Source: Verticillium longisporum
Lineage: Eukaryota; Ascomycota; Sordariomycetes; Glomerellales; Plectosphaerellaceae
NCBI GenBank assembly: GCA_019188255.1
Contig: JAETXT010000013.1
Coordinates: 2,232,001-2,296,000 of the forward strand
DNA length: 64,000 nt
Reading direction: 5' to 3'
The notes below the pieces were generated by a model. It was not told the DNA's origin and ran no database searches. It saw nothing but the letters and a program-made list of their open reading frames with translations. The position numbers and the translations under genes were made by a program. Positions 45,932 to 57,210 of the stretch are shown here, piece by piece (the stretch's first letter is position 1; every line of letters begins with the position of its first letter).

Positions 45932-47320
45932 CTACTGTCCCAGCGCCTCCTGGGCCAGCGCCAGGTTGGCCTCCTCGCTCGTCGGCGGCTGGCTGCGCAC
46001 CTTTTCGGCCTTTTCGGCGTCGAACCGCCACAGACCGCCCGTCTTGTCGGCGTCGCCCGTCAGCGGCAGGCCGACGTGCGTGCCGAGCGACTCGAGCACG
46101 GGGTCCTGTCCTTTGAACTCGGAGAAGTAGCGCCTCTCCCAGACGCGGCCCTCGCTGCGCTCCTTGGCGCGGAGCTCGCGCTGGGCGTTCTCAATCTTGG
46201 ACTTTTCAAACGACAGCGTGTCCATGTCGCCCTTGGCGACGGCGGCGGCAACCTTGGCCCAGGCGCGGCGGGACTCGAGCGGGTGCTGCCGCTCGACGGG
46301 CGCGACGACGAGGCCCGTGGGCTCGACCTTTGTGGCGTCGTGCGAGTCGACGAGCGTCTTGGACGAATTTGTCTTGGCGGGACCCGAGTGGATCTCAAAC
46401 GTCTTGGTCCAGACGCCCGAGATGTTGTAGAGGACCTCCTTCTCGCGGCCCGTGGGGTAGAGCACCGCCGAGATGGTGTTCTTCTTGCCCGAGAGCCAGC
46501 CCTTGCCCGAGTAGTCAATCTTGGCGGTGAAGCCGGAGGAGGAGGTGATAAAGGTGGAGCCGTCGAGCTCGATAAAGGGCGAGCCGAAGAGGAGGCCCTC
46601 AATGTGGAGTGACGGCAGCGTGATGAGGTACGTCTCCGTCTTCTTGTCGGCGTCGCCAGGGATCGGCACCGTCAGGACAGCGTGGCCGATCTGCTTGATG
46701 TTGATGGTGCTCTTGAAGGTGGCCTTTTGCGCGTTGTAGCCCTCGAGGTGGACGCCCGTGGCGAGGTTGTTGATCGAGTAGGCCGTCGCCGGGGGTGGTG
46801 GCTGTCGAGGTGCATCCGTCAGCAATCCAGACGCTGCTGATCCAAGGCGAGCCGTCATGGGTCAGGTACACAAACTCACCTGACTTGCTCGCTGATGAGC
46901 TCGGTGGTGCCCGCGGCGTCCTCCCACTTGCCGAGGAAAAGCTCGCCGAGGAAGGGGTTCAGCGGCTTCTTCTCGTTTCCGTACTGCTCGCTGCGGCTGG
47001 CGTACTGCTGCTTCAGGGTGCTGACGAACCACTTGAGGACGAGCAGGGCGCGCTTCGCGGGGTCGGCCTCCTTGGCGGGGGCGGCGAACAGCGAGGGATG
47101 TTCGCACCAGTAGGAGGAGAACTCTGTGAGGGAGGTCGATGAGACGATGAAAGGGGGCGCCGTCAGGGAGGAAAGATCGCCGTTGAAGGAAGCAATGGAC
47201 TGGGAGCTTGTTAACGCGGGGGGTGCAAGGGGGCTGCGAGGTCATGCGACATACCTTGACGAAAGAAGTCCAGCTGCTGGAGCCAGCCACTGAGCCCTGT
47301 GCGTCTGCCTGAGAGGCCAT
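45932..47320 (-). CDS. Oxysterol-binding protein homologue, Kes1/Osh4 type (one frame break)
   Basis: Cytosolic lipid-transfer protein exchanging sterol and phosphatidylinositol-4-phosphate between membranes. Exons are 47255-47320, 46880-47199 and 45932-46801 with introns of 55 and 78 bp. It opens [20 protein letters not shown], then has the lid-proximal [15 protein letters not shown] and the family signature EQVSHHPP split by the second intron. One base is missing in the G5 run at 46791-46795 (coding C5, six expected), exactly inside that signature; with it corrected the protein is 418 residues, close to yeast Kes1. Later landmarks are [14 protein letters not shown] and a C-terminal [12 protein letters not shown]. 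There is no PH domain, consistent with a short-type ORP. Confidence 0.9.
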
Positions 47321-49314
47321 GTTTATGCAGTTTGGGAGTAGAGAGTGGTTGCCGTCTTGTGGAGGTCGGGTCGATTCACGATGCAGGAGTACGCAGCCGT
47401 CGTCGTGTGGCACGATATGTACTGTGCGATGCGTGTTTATTTGATGGGGATGGCGAAGATGTCAGCGGGGTTGAACGAGATGCCGCAATTGTTTTTGGTT
47501 GCCCTGGCGAATGCTTGCGCACTTGAGCACAGGGCGTGGTGGATAGGCTTAGGGGGACGGCGGGGCACTGGGACCACGCTGAAGAGCCAAGAATGGGTTT
47601 GTCGTTGTGCGGAATTAGGGGTCTCTCAGGATTAAACTTTTGGGTCCTACTGGGTCAGGCAACGAAGCTCGTGGGTGATTCTCAAATGAGGTTGAGACGA
47701 GATCAGGATCATGGAGCAGGACCAGGGGAAATAGCGATATGCAAAACAAGATGCTGTTGACGTCAAGAGACACGCATGCAATTACCCCTCGATGATGGCT
47801 GCCCACATCCCAACATTTGGCATCTCGCCTTCTGTCGCCGACGTCATGGACCAGGCACCAGAGCTGCACAGCCACTGCCTGTGGCTCACATGGCCTGCCA
47901 GCGGCAGCTCCCTTTGCCTGCCTACCTACCACCTACCAGGTAAGGTACCTAAGGTAAGGTACCTAAGGTAAGGTACCTACCTGCCTAAGGTAAGTCGTAA
48001 GCAGGTAAGATACTTCAGAGCTCGTCCTCTCAGGCAAAGCCGTGTCGCCTCGATCATAAAGGACTTTGAACATTCTTCATCGTTGAGAAGCTCCCTGCAT
48101 CGGGAGCCTTTGCGTGGGTTCGCACCATGGCCTGCGGTGCCTAAGGTCAAGTACCTGAGTACCAAGGAAATCATACTAGTCTGACGCGAAGTAGATACCT
48201 CAACCAGGCAAAGACCATCCTCGAGACAGAGACTACAACCCGCAGCGCATTGTCAAAAGCCGCCAGAAGCTCCCTTGACATGATGTATATCCGTAAGTCT
48301 GCCGCCGTCACAGATAACTGCCGTGCAATCGACAGCCCGCGATCGCCTACATTCGCTACTGGTGTTCAAAGCGGCAGTTGGGCCAAGTAGTAGCCGACGA
48401 CTTGAAACATCATCAGCAGCATCTTGTACGTCGCCAAGATGCTCAGTCGGAGATGATTCGGAGTTTCTGGCGATTCAATGCTCTGATGCGACCCTATTGT
48501 TGTTGCTCTCGATGTCGAACAGAATGCCTAGACCAAACCATGCCATCCGCTTCCCGTTCGCGATGAGTAGAGCGGGGTTGCCCAGATGGCAACCGCCTTA
48601 GATGCCTACCTACGACAGCATCGCCAACGAATCCCCGTTCTGAGCGATTGTATTGGCTGAAAATGGCATACGCACCTCTCCCGGTCAGCCACAGAGAAGC
48701 CATCGTTAGACCCCTGAAGCTAGCAATCACGTCGGATGTCAGCGGGCTCCTCCAATCCCCGAAACTCCGCCTGAGTTCGGACATAACCAGCGCGGCTCCT
48801 CCTCAAGACGTCGGTTCTACTGCCCCGGTACGCGGCACACACGCGGGGCAGGGGACCGAAGCCGAGACGATACTCTCGGGTACTTGGATTGGCCAAGTCT
48901 GATTCGTTCGAATTGCGCCAGGAGTAAGTAGCGTAAGCTCCATCCCTTCTATGCGCCTTCACGGCTCGAGATCACGCCACATGCAGGAGTATAGGCTAGG
49001 GAGTTGAAATTCATATAGAGTTTCCTTACCACAGGTTTACTAGTGGTGATATCTCGGCAAGTCGAAATTCTGGGGTTGATTGTCGGTGTTCGGAATCGCT
49101 CGGAAGGGCGCACGAGCTCCCAACGACAACCTCCTCCGCTTCTGCTTTCCGCCTTGCACTCTTGGAAATTCCGGGTCAGTCTTCACGACTTCGCCAAGAT
49201 GGCAAGGCGCAAGTATAAAGTATACTCAATGTTGGTGAGCTTCCATCAGGGTTCTCAGTTGTTCATTCCCACCCACGGCTCGCCCAATCAAATCATCGAC
49301 CATAGTTTCCACCC
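47321..49314. other. Long intergenic region between OSBP and formaldehyde-activating enzyme genes
   Basis: About 2 kb with a 14-bp tandem repeat at 47939-47980. A plus-strand run at about 48330-48566 (for example YIRYWCSKRQLGQVVADDLK) reads like coding sequence but has no start, clear exon borders or known family; it is left uncalled. The region from 49199 may contain the first exon of the next gene. Confidence 0.45.
47939..47980. repeat. 14-bp tandem repeat
   Basis: Three units of GGTAAGGTACCTAA, with related ACCT-rich sequence on both sides (47921-47996). Confidence 0.9.
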
Positions 49315-49917
49315 TTGGTTCAGTTGACTATAAGGAAACCGCAAACTGCGAACAAGTCTTTCCCTCTTCATCCTTCTCTTGTCAACGGCATCACCAAGGG
49401 AGACCCCTCCTTCCCGGGCGGTGTCCTGAAGTGCAAGTGTTCAACCTCTCCCGTCACAGTCACTCTCCGCAGCAACGTTGTCCACAACCATGCCTGCGGC
49501 TGTTCCAAGTGCTGGAAGCCAGAGGGTGCTCTCTTCTCCATCGTCTCCGTCGTGCCCGCTGACAAGCTCGAGGTGACGGCCAATGGCGACAAGCTGGCCG
49601 TTGTCGACCCTAGCGCCACCATCCTGCGCCACGCTTGCACCGGCTGCGGCGTTCATCTGTATGGCCGTATCGAGAAGGACCACGCCTTCAAGGGCCTCGA
49701 CTTTGTCCATACCGAGCTGTCCGATGAGAAGGGCTGGCAGGAGCCCCAGTTTGCCGGTTTCGTGTCCTCGATCATCGAGCAGGGCTTCGACGCGAGACAC
49801 ATTGACGACGTGAGGGCCCAGTTGAAGTCTCTTGGCCTCGAGTCCTATGATGCTCTGAACCCTCCGCTCATGGATGCCATCGCTGCGTTCACGGCCGCCA
49901 ATGAAGCCAAGGCCTAG
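49315..49917 (+). CDS. Glutathione-dependent formaldehyde-activating enzyme (Gfa)
   Basis: Zinc enzyme of the GFA family, reported to combine formaldehyde and glutathione into S-hydroxymethylglutathione for detoxification. The conserved part starts [19 protein letters not shown]. Metal-binding cysteines are visible in [21 protein letters not shown] and [12 protein letters not shown]. The 200-residue frame from 49315 is open throughout, but its first 14 residues are not family-like. A likelier start is an ATG at 49229 (or 49199) in a short first exon, with a 122-bp intron at 49235-49356 (GTGAGC...AAG), giving an N-terminus MLSFPLHPS. The C-terminal [20 protein letters not shown] is typical of the fungal proteins. 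Confidence 0.88.
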   Translation: MVQLTIRKPQTANKSFPLHPSLVNGITKGDPSFPGGVLKCKCSTSPVTVTLRSNVVHNHACGCSKCWKPEGALFSIVSVVPADKLEVTANGDKLAVVDPSATILRHACTGCGVHLYGRIEKDHAFKGLDFVHTELSDEKGWQEPQFAGFVSSIIEQGFDARHIDDVRAQLKSLGLESYDALNPPLMDAIAAFTAANEAKA

Positions 49918-50587
49918 GCTTCAGACGGTGCTTCCGGCCAATATACCTTGCCATGGCGTTGGAGAACTACGGATCAACCAAATTGTATGAGCGGCGTAGC
50001 GGAAAAGTGTTTACCAAGGCTGACGAGATTGATGAACGGGGCGAGCGAGGAGCCTGGTGGGTGTTGAATTTGCGAGAAGCTTGTCTCGCGGTTGGGAAAT
50101 GAGTAGGCAGCTTGGTCAAAAGAAAACCACACCTCCGAGTCAATTATCAACACCTTGTGTTTGCCTTGGATTTGTTTGTAGCTCTTGATGGCCCTGCGAG
50201 AATGTCAGCTCGCATCACGTGCGTACGGGGTGAGATCCGAGTGCCACACTTGTTGAGCCGTCATTTGGTCATTTGAGACAGCCTCATGGTACGGACATGT
50301 TGACAAATCACAACCGCTATTCAAGCTGCGCTCCATTGATTGCCTGGGATGTCTCATTTTCAAAGCCCAACAAACATCTGCTAGCGATAGGCTGCGTGAA
50401 GTGTGGCTCAGTCATCCGGGGAAGGAAGATGCGGAGATCGCCAAGAAAGAGGGGGCGGAAAGCTGTCGGAAAACTGACCAATTTCCCGCCTCGTGTAACT
50501 CAATTGGCTTAAAAGACAACATCCTACAAACTTCTTATACAGACTTCTTTAACATGTCTGCCTGAGTCTTCCTCAAGAAAATCAATA
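49918..50587. promoter_or_regulatory. Intergenic region upstream of the acetyltransferase
   Basis: 670 bp between two plus-strand genes. No further gene or repeat was recognised. Confidence 0.45.
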
Positions 50588-51010
50588 ATGACATCCGTCA
50601 AAGAGCAGAAGGATGCTGCCATCATCGAAACAGCCCGCACACTCAGGGGGACACCATGGTGTGACGAATATGAGAAGATGATCTCTGGCATGCTGTAAGA
50701 CCAAACCCCGAGTGCTAGGACCATGCCAACGACTGACCTCTGCACAAAGATATGATTCTTTGATTCCGCCGTTGACGAACGCTCGTCACGAATGTCGTAT
50801 CCTGGCGCACGAGTACAACACCATGCCGCCGACCCTCGGAACAGCAGACGAAGTAGTCGCCAAGCGACTCGAGATTCTCAAGCGCTGGCTCGGGTTTGTG
50901 GGAGAAGGCGTATTCATAGAGCCTCCGTTTACGCCAGACTATGGCTGCAACGTGATCATTGGGAAGAACCCTTACATGAACTTTGGCTTCACCGTCTTGG
51001 ACACGAGCCT

Positions 51011-51693
51011 CAGCGCTGCCGTTAATTCAATTAATTCAAATATCAGGGGTAGAATTGACTATTTGATATATTTCGGACTATAGATTTGACTATTTGGATT
51101 AATTGACTGGATTTAATACGGTTTGAATCAGTAAATAAAGCTATCGCTAACTAGATAATACGTACAGAAATAGCTAGGTCTAGAGTTAGGTCTTAGGGAC
51201 TAGGCAGGCATTACGCTAGGAATACTTAATAGAAGCTATATAGCTATTCTATAGGTATAAGATAGATGAATTTAGCTATCTAGGTAGGTAGGCTACGTAG
51301 GCTTAAGTAAGTAGAAGCAGGTCACGTGCCTATAGGCAGGTCACGTGCCTATAGACAGGTCACAGGCCTATAGACAGGTCACAGGCCTATAGACAGGTCA
51401 CAGGCCTATAGGTCAGGCCACAGGCCAGGCCACAGGCCACAGGCCAGGCCACAGGCGGCCATAAGGCAGGGCCATAGGGCAGGCCATTCCATTCCATAAC
51501 AACGTACAACTCTATTTTTAGTTATATAATCTACTGGAATATAGAAATCCCGAGATTCATATATAACTTAATAGCATTTAAATAGTTAATTAATTCGAAT
51601 AGGGTAATTTGACTATTTAAATCGTGAAGTAGGTATGATTTGATTAGTTGTTTGACTGTTTGAATTGATAGGATTGAATTGACGGCAGCGCTG
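51011..51693 (+). mobile_element. Non-autonomous hAT-type element (MITE), copy B, inside the acetyltransferase gene
   Basis: A 683-bp element with ends CAGCGCTGCCG and CGGCAGCGCTG, flanked by perfect 8-bp duplications ACGAGCCT at 51003-51010 and 51694-51701. It is the inverted counterpart of copy A (19649-20294), much less RIPped at its ends, and carries a longer internal repeat array. It has no coding capacity, so it must be moved by a hAT transposase encoded elsewhere. Confidence 0.95.
51318..51475. repeat. Minisatellite inside MITE copy B
   Basis: Five 19-bp units of CAGGTCAC(GTG/AGG)CCTATAG followed by shorter CAGGCCA units. The first two contain CACGTG, the later ones CACAGG. Copy A has the same array with CACGTG in most units. 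Confidence 0.9.
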
Positions 51694-52599
51694 ACGAGCC
51701 TGGTCATCATTGGCGAGCGCGTCATGCTTGGTCCCAATGTGCACATTTACAGCGCAGGTCATGACACGAGCGTCTTGTCCCGCGTCAGATGCATCGAGTT
51801 TGGTCACCCGGTCCGCATCGAGGACGACTGCTGGATCGGGGGCAATGTCACGATTCTTGCTGGGGTCACGATTGGTCGAGGCTGTACGGTTGGCGCAGGA
51901 TCGGTTGTGTCACGAAGCCTGCCGCCTTTCTCTGTTGCCCTGGGTCGCCAGCAAAGGTGGTCAAGAGACTCCCGACTCTGGAGGAAGAACTGGCTGATCC
52001 GCGGAACATTTATCATCGGTTCCCAGATCGGTCGTGAGGTTGTTCATCGGCCTTTTATTTTTAGAAGATGGTAAGAATTGTACGGAAGCTTTCGTCAGCA
52101 ACCCGAGGTGATATTAGCCCCTCTTCGGAGAGCCCAGGGTGCAGCTCACAGGGGGTGACTAAAGTTTAACCCGACCAATTCGGAGAAACGTCGGGGGTTA
52201 AAGGACTAGCTTAGTATATATAAATTCAAGTACATAGACATTATATACTAAGTATAGTATAATCTTAGAAAAAGATTATAATAAGAAATAAAATATTTAA
52301 AGGATATATTAAATATAATATATATTATAGTCGAGTAAGCTATATAATCGAATAGGCTACCTACTTCGACTTTTTAACTATCTATCTTTTATATATAATT
52401 ACTATAGAAATAACTAATTATAGAAATATCTTTAAAAGAAAGTTAGCTTATCTTTATATTCGAAACTATAAAATGAGATATATCTCTCTCCGCTAAGTAT
52501 ACTACTTCGATCTTTAATATATCGTGAATGATTCTCTAGCGCTGAAATACTAATATACCTTTATAACGTAATAGCCCTCCGAATTAGACGAAATTAGAT

Positions 52600-53430
52600 A
52601 AAAGCGAAGAATAGATAATCATTAAGTATATATTTAATATAGATTCCTAAATAGACCCTATTAGGCTAAAGGATATAGCTATAATAGTAAATATTCTCTT
52701 TGAAAAGCATAATATACTATTTATTAGGATTAATTAAGTAATATTATTTATTAAATAACGATTAGAGCTTTAAATATATTTCTTTTATTTATATAATTAT
52801 AAGAGGGCTTTATATAAAGACTTAATTACGATAAACGTATAATTTAAGATTATAAAAGATATAATTATAAAACATAGTATTATTAAGTCCGATATCTACA
52901 ATTTTAATAAGACTAGTTTCTAAATAGGAGTTATTAATAGTAGAATAGTTATTATAAGCTCTAAAAAGTATATTAATATAAAGAAGAAATAATTAATTAA
53001 TCGGGAATAGATTATTATTATTTAAAGTATTAATATAATAGGATTCTATATCCTATTATCTATTATCTTTTCTAATAAATATTACTTCTTAATTTAATAT
53101 AAAGATTATATAATTCCTTATAATTAGAAGCTCATAATTTCTTTAAATAGGTAAACGATAAATAAGATTAATCTAGATTAGCTTAGATATTTTAATAAAT
53201 ATATTAAAAATATTATTTTATTACTATATTATCTTCTTATCTTAGATAGCTATAAAATTTATATCTCTAAGCTTTTTAGATAATATATATTAGAAAACTA
53301 TATCTTTATTCTCTATATATCTCCCTATTTATTATATTTATTCTAGCTTCTTAATATTAGCTATTTTAGATTATTAAAGAAAGTATATAATTAATAAATT
53401 AAAGAAAAGATAAAAGCTAATATATTATAT
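52600..53430 (+). pseudogene. RIPped Pogo/Fot1 transposase
   Basis: Read in a single forward frame, the stretch keeps the order and spacing of the transposase at 3500-4648, with stops and C-to-T or G-to-A substitutions. Examples are IVKYILNIDS for the segment ending in ILDLDAR, KSDIYNFNKTSF for the first-aspartate motif and YYLLILDSY for the second-aspartate motif. The final block near 53320-53390 ends FRLLKKVY where the other copies have FGPLKKAYG. Almost every mismatch is a transition, which is diagnostic of RIP. It cannot encode a protein. Confidence 0.8.
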
Positions 53431-53773
53431 ATTAATAAAGAAGACTTTCTATTTACGTTTTTAGTTATTTATCGGGCTTTAATAATTAAAAAAACGTATA
53501 AAGAGGTTTTCGAGGGTTGGGATTTATACCTTCTAATCCTAAATTAGTTCTATTAAAGCTAGATATTTATTTATTAATATTAATACTTCTATTATTATTA
53601 TATAGTTTATTATAATTTTAGATAAATTAGATATTTATAATTACTTAAGAAGCTAGTTTATAGTCCGAATTTATTAAAAATCGAATCTCCTATTATTAAG
53701 GAAGCTCTTTAATATTAATTCTTTATATTATCGATTAATTTATAAAAGGAGTATAAATAATTATATATTATTA

Positions 53774-54061
53774 TACTATTATACTAATATTAAGGGATTA
53801 CTTAGATTAGTAATTACTATATAGGATTTACTAATATAGTATTACTAGGGCTAGGATTTATAGCTCTTAGGAGTATATAATTTATAGCTTATATAATTAA
53901 TAAATTAAATAGATATATCTAATTTATATAAATAATAATAATTTAGAGAAATAGAATTAATAATTATTATAAGTCTTATATTACCTACTCTATTTATGTA
54001 GAGCTCTTAAATATAGCTAAAGTAATAAATTAGAGTTTATATAAATAATAAAGCCCTCTTA
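53774..54061 (+). repeat. 5' LTR of Copia copy 2
   Basis: Aligns with 60276-60564 and, inverted, with both LTRs of copy 1. It ends ...CCCTCTTA, a RIP form of CCCTCTCA. Confidence 0.85.
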
Positions 54062-56439
54062 ATATTAATTAGTATTACATTTAATATAATATAGAATAGC
54101 TAGAGCTAGAGAAGTTAAGATCGATCCTATAAATAGTAAATTTATTATATATAAGCTTATCGATTACGCTTTATAAGTAATTATAAGAGTACTATTTACT
54201 TTAAGTATTTTAAGACTTTTATAAGAGCTTAGTAATAGAGAAACCCTCTATTATATAATCTATAAAAGTACTATCTACTTCGAGTATCTTAGGACTCCTA
54301 TATTTAAGATTACTATTTAAGCTATATTATTAATTATTAACCCTAATAAACGAAGCTTTATAAAGTAGTTAATTAGCTATAATAGAGCTTTAATAAAATT
54401 AATAATAATAAGCTCCTTAGATTATAATAATAGCTCTATAATAGAGCTAGAGAGCGCTAAAAAGATATAATAGGAATTCGATAGTATTTTAGAAGAACTT
54501 AGTATATTATATTTAATATAGAAGGTTAAGAAGGGTCTCGATATTAACTTTATCGTTAATAGAATAGAATTACGGTTCCCTAGATTACTAGATTTAATAT
54601 CTATAGATTTTAAGAGTATTTAGATCTTTAAAGTAATAAGTATATATAGGATTATAAAGGGAGTTTACCTCTTAAAGGCATTTATCGAAGACTTCTAGGG
54701 CTAGATTAAAGAAGACTTTAACTTCTATAATATAATAATTACTTAAATATTAAAAGTATATCTAATAGAATATAGGATCCCTCTTCTAGGAATAATAAAT
54801 ACTAAAATATTAAAGAGATTAATATTAATATTCTTATAAGAGGAAATACTTAATATAATAGAGTCGATTATTATTAATTAGGATTTAGTATTCTAAAGAA
54901 TAGAGGAATAGGGAGATTAATAGGATAATAAATAATAATCTATAAAGAATATTTAGCTATCTTAAATCCGAAAACTATAAATAGGGAAGATAGATCCCTA
55001 GTAGCCCCTAGTTCTAGGGTTATTTAATTAATAGAATAAATAATTTAGCTAATAAGAGATTATATTTTAATTATAAAGAAATAAGACTTTACTTCTAAAT
55101 AGTATTTAGAACCTATTAGCTTAGTATTATATTCTATTATTATATAAATTAGTAAATTTCTTAATTAATAGAGCTATAATTAAATAATTTATATTATTCT
55201 AGAATAAAGAGAATAATTACTCTAAAGAGATATATAATATCCTTAATAATAAAATATATATCTTTATAAACGTTTATAAACTATTATAAATCTATTATAT
55301 ATAGCTCTATATATTCTTCCTAAATATACTTTTAGGGTATATATAAACTTTCTTCCTAGAATATATAAACTAGAATATAGGATTCTATTAAATATATTTA
55401 ATAATTAAATAATAATTTAATTTAGAGATTAATAGAATATAATATTATATAGATTAGAGCTTAATAACGTTCTATTCTATAATAATGAAAGCTAATAATA
55501 TAGGAAAACTATAAATAGAAGTTCTCTAGATCCTTCTAAATAGGCTTTAATAGTACTAGAGAGCATTTAGCTCTATATTTAAAGAAGAGACTTATCTTTA
55601 TATAAATACTCTAGGAGTAATTTAAAGTATTCTAGAATTAAAGAGTATATTAATAAAATTAGAGCGATCTTTTAATATATTATCTATATAGCTTAAAAGT
55701 ATATTAAAAGTAAAGGAGAATACTAGAATACTTAAGTACTTCTATATTAATAGATATTATAGGAGTAGATATTACTAAGCTAATAGAAGGGGAGATCGTA
55801 GAGAGTAATTAATATATAGAATTAATAATCGTTAATTATCTAGAATTCGTAAATACTAGATATATTCTAAACTTAATTATAGATCGATAAAGTATTCTCC
55901 TAAGGAGTAATAATATTCGAAAGAGTAATAGAAATATATATAGGAAGTATATAGGGATTAATAGAAGGGATACTATTAACTTTTAATAATAATAGAACTT
56001 ATTAAGAGCTCGGAATTAGGTAATCCTATTTCTAATAAGCTAAGAATAGATAATACCTTTAGATCTAATTCTAAGAGCGAATTAATAAATACTTATATTA
56101 TATACTTCCTAGTAAATAAATCGTTCTAATATAGAATTAAAGGGAGTAATCTAAAAGCTAAAATAATAATTCTAATAGAGTAGCTCTTTATTTAATATTA
56201 GATTAATAGTACTTCTATATAATATAATATTATCCTTAATATAAATATAATATTAATTTCTATAATAAGAGCTTTATAAATAAGGGCCTTAATAGCCTTA
56301 ATACTAAGCTTAATAGTTAATAAATAAGGAATAGGGGCTAGAATAAGATTTAGAGTAGGAAATCCTATTCCTATAATAGAGGAGATTACTATTCTAATAC
56401 TAATTAGGAGAATTATATTCTATATTATCTTAATAAATA

Positions 56440-57210
56440 CTTTATTCCTACTTTATATTAAAGATATAGATAATCTTAGAGTTTATTTAGATAATATATA
56501 TAATAAGCTAGTAAAGCGTATTAAGGAGATCTAAGAGTATATACCTATTTTTCATAAATAAAGCTATTTATAGTTCTTCTTAGATATAAAGATTTATATT
56601 AGCTCTAGGATTATATATATAATAGGGATAAAGAGTAATAGAATAGTATTTCTAATAGAAGTAGAGCTTTAATATATTTATAAATAATTCGGTTATTTAT
56701 CTATAGAGAAGCTATAGAATTTACTTTAGAGAGTAGACTACGATATAAATCGGGATACTTTTGAGCTAATAAACTATTTCTATTATTATTATTAGATTAA
56801 AGGGAAGTCTCTATAATATTTTAAATTTATTTTAAAGTTAAATATGGACTTTAATTATAAGGTTTTAATCGATATTATATATTTAAATAGAAAGCTTATT
56901 CTTTATATAATTAATATAAATATAGGATTCTAATCTATAACTTTTATTCTTAATTTTATAGCTTATATAATATAGGAAGCCCTTAAGAGGTACTAATTAG
57001 ATATATATCTTATACCTCTAGATATTATAACTATTAATATTAGAATAAACTTTATTTCTATAGAATTTAGGGTAGAGGTATACCTCCTAAGTATAACCTA
57101 CTATTAGATCTTAGTAGAGGCTTATTAATTAATCGGTAAGGTTAAGAGCTACTATAAGCCGATTTATAGAGTATATAAGATCTTAAAGGTAGAATCTTAT
57201 AATATAAGCC
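56440..57210 (+). pseudogene. RIPped Copia GAG-pre-integrase and integrase region
   Basis: In one forward frame the degraded sequence reads FGYLSIEKL, then NYFYYYY (the altered zinc-binding HHCC segment), then VLIDIIYLNRKLILYIININ and ISIEFRVEVYLLSI, followed by VKSYYKPIYRVYKIL. The pattern and spacing are those of the GAG-pre-integrase and integrase core of fungal Ty1/Copia elements. The first catalytic aspartate survives, the second is changed to asparagine by a G-to-A transition, and stops interrupt the frame repeatedly. This places integrase before the region expected to hold reverse transcriptase, which is the Copia order. Confidence 0.7.

Larger units (their letters stand above)
50588..52037 (+). 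pseudogene. Maltose/galactoside-type O-acetyltransferase, split by a MITE
   Basis: Hexapeptide-repeat acyltransferase (LacA/NodL/maltose acetyltransferase type) moving acetyl from acetyl-CoA to a sugar hydroxyl. Exon 1 is 50588-50694, the intron 50695-50749, and exon 2 runs 50750-52037. The N-terminal maltose-acetyltransferase segment contains EKMISGMLYDSLIPPL; the beta-helix has PPFTPDYGCNVIIGKNPYMN, HIYSAGHDT, IEDDCWIGGNVTILAGVTIG and CTVGAGSVV. A 683-bp MITE (51011-51693) lies in codon context DTSL/VIIGERV with an 8-bp duplication. Discounting it and one duplicated octamer keeps the frame. A further base is missing at the G3 run 51942-51944 (four expected, VALG to SPAKVVKRLP). The corrected length would be 234 residues. 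The insertion should abolish function. Confidence 0.92.
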
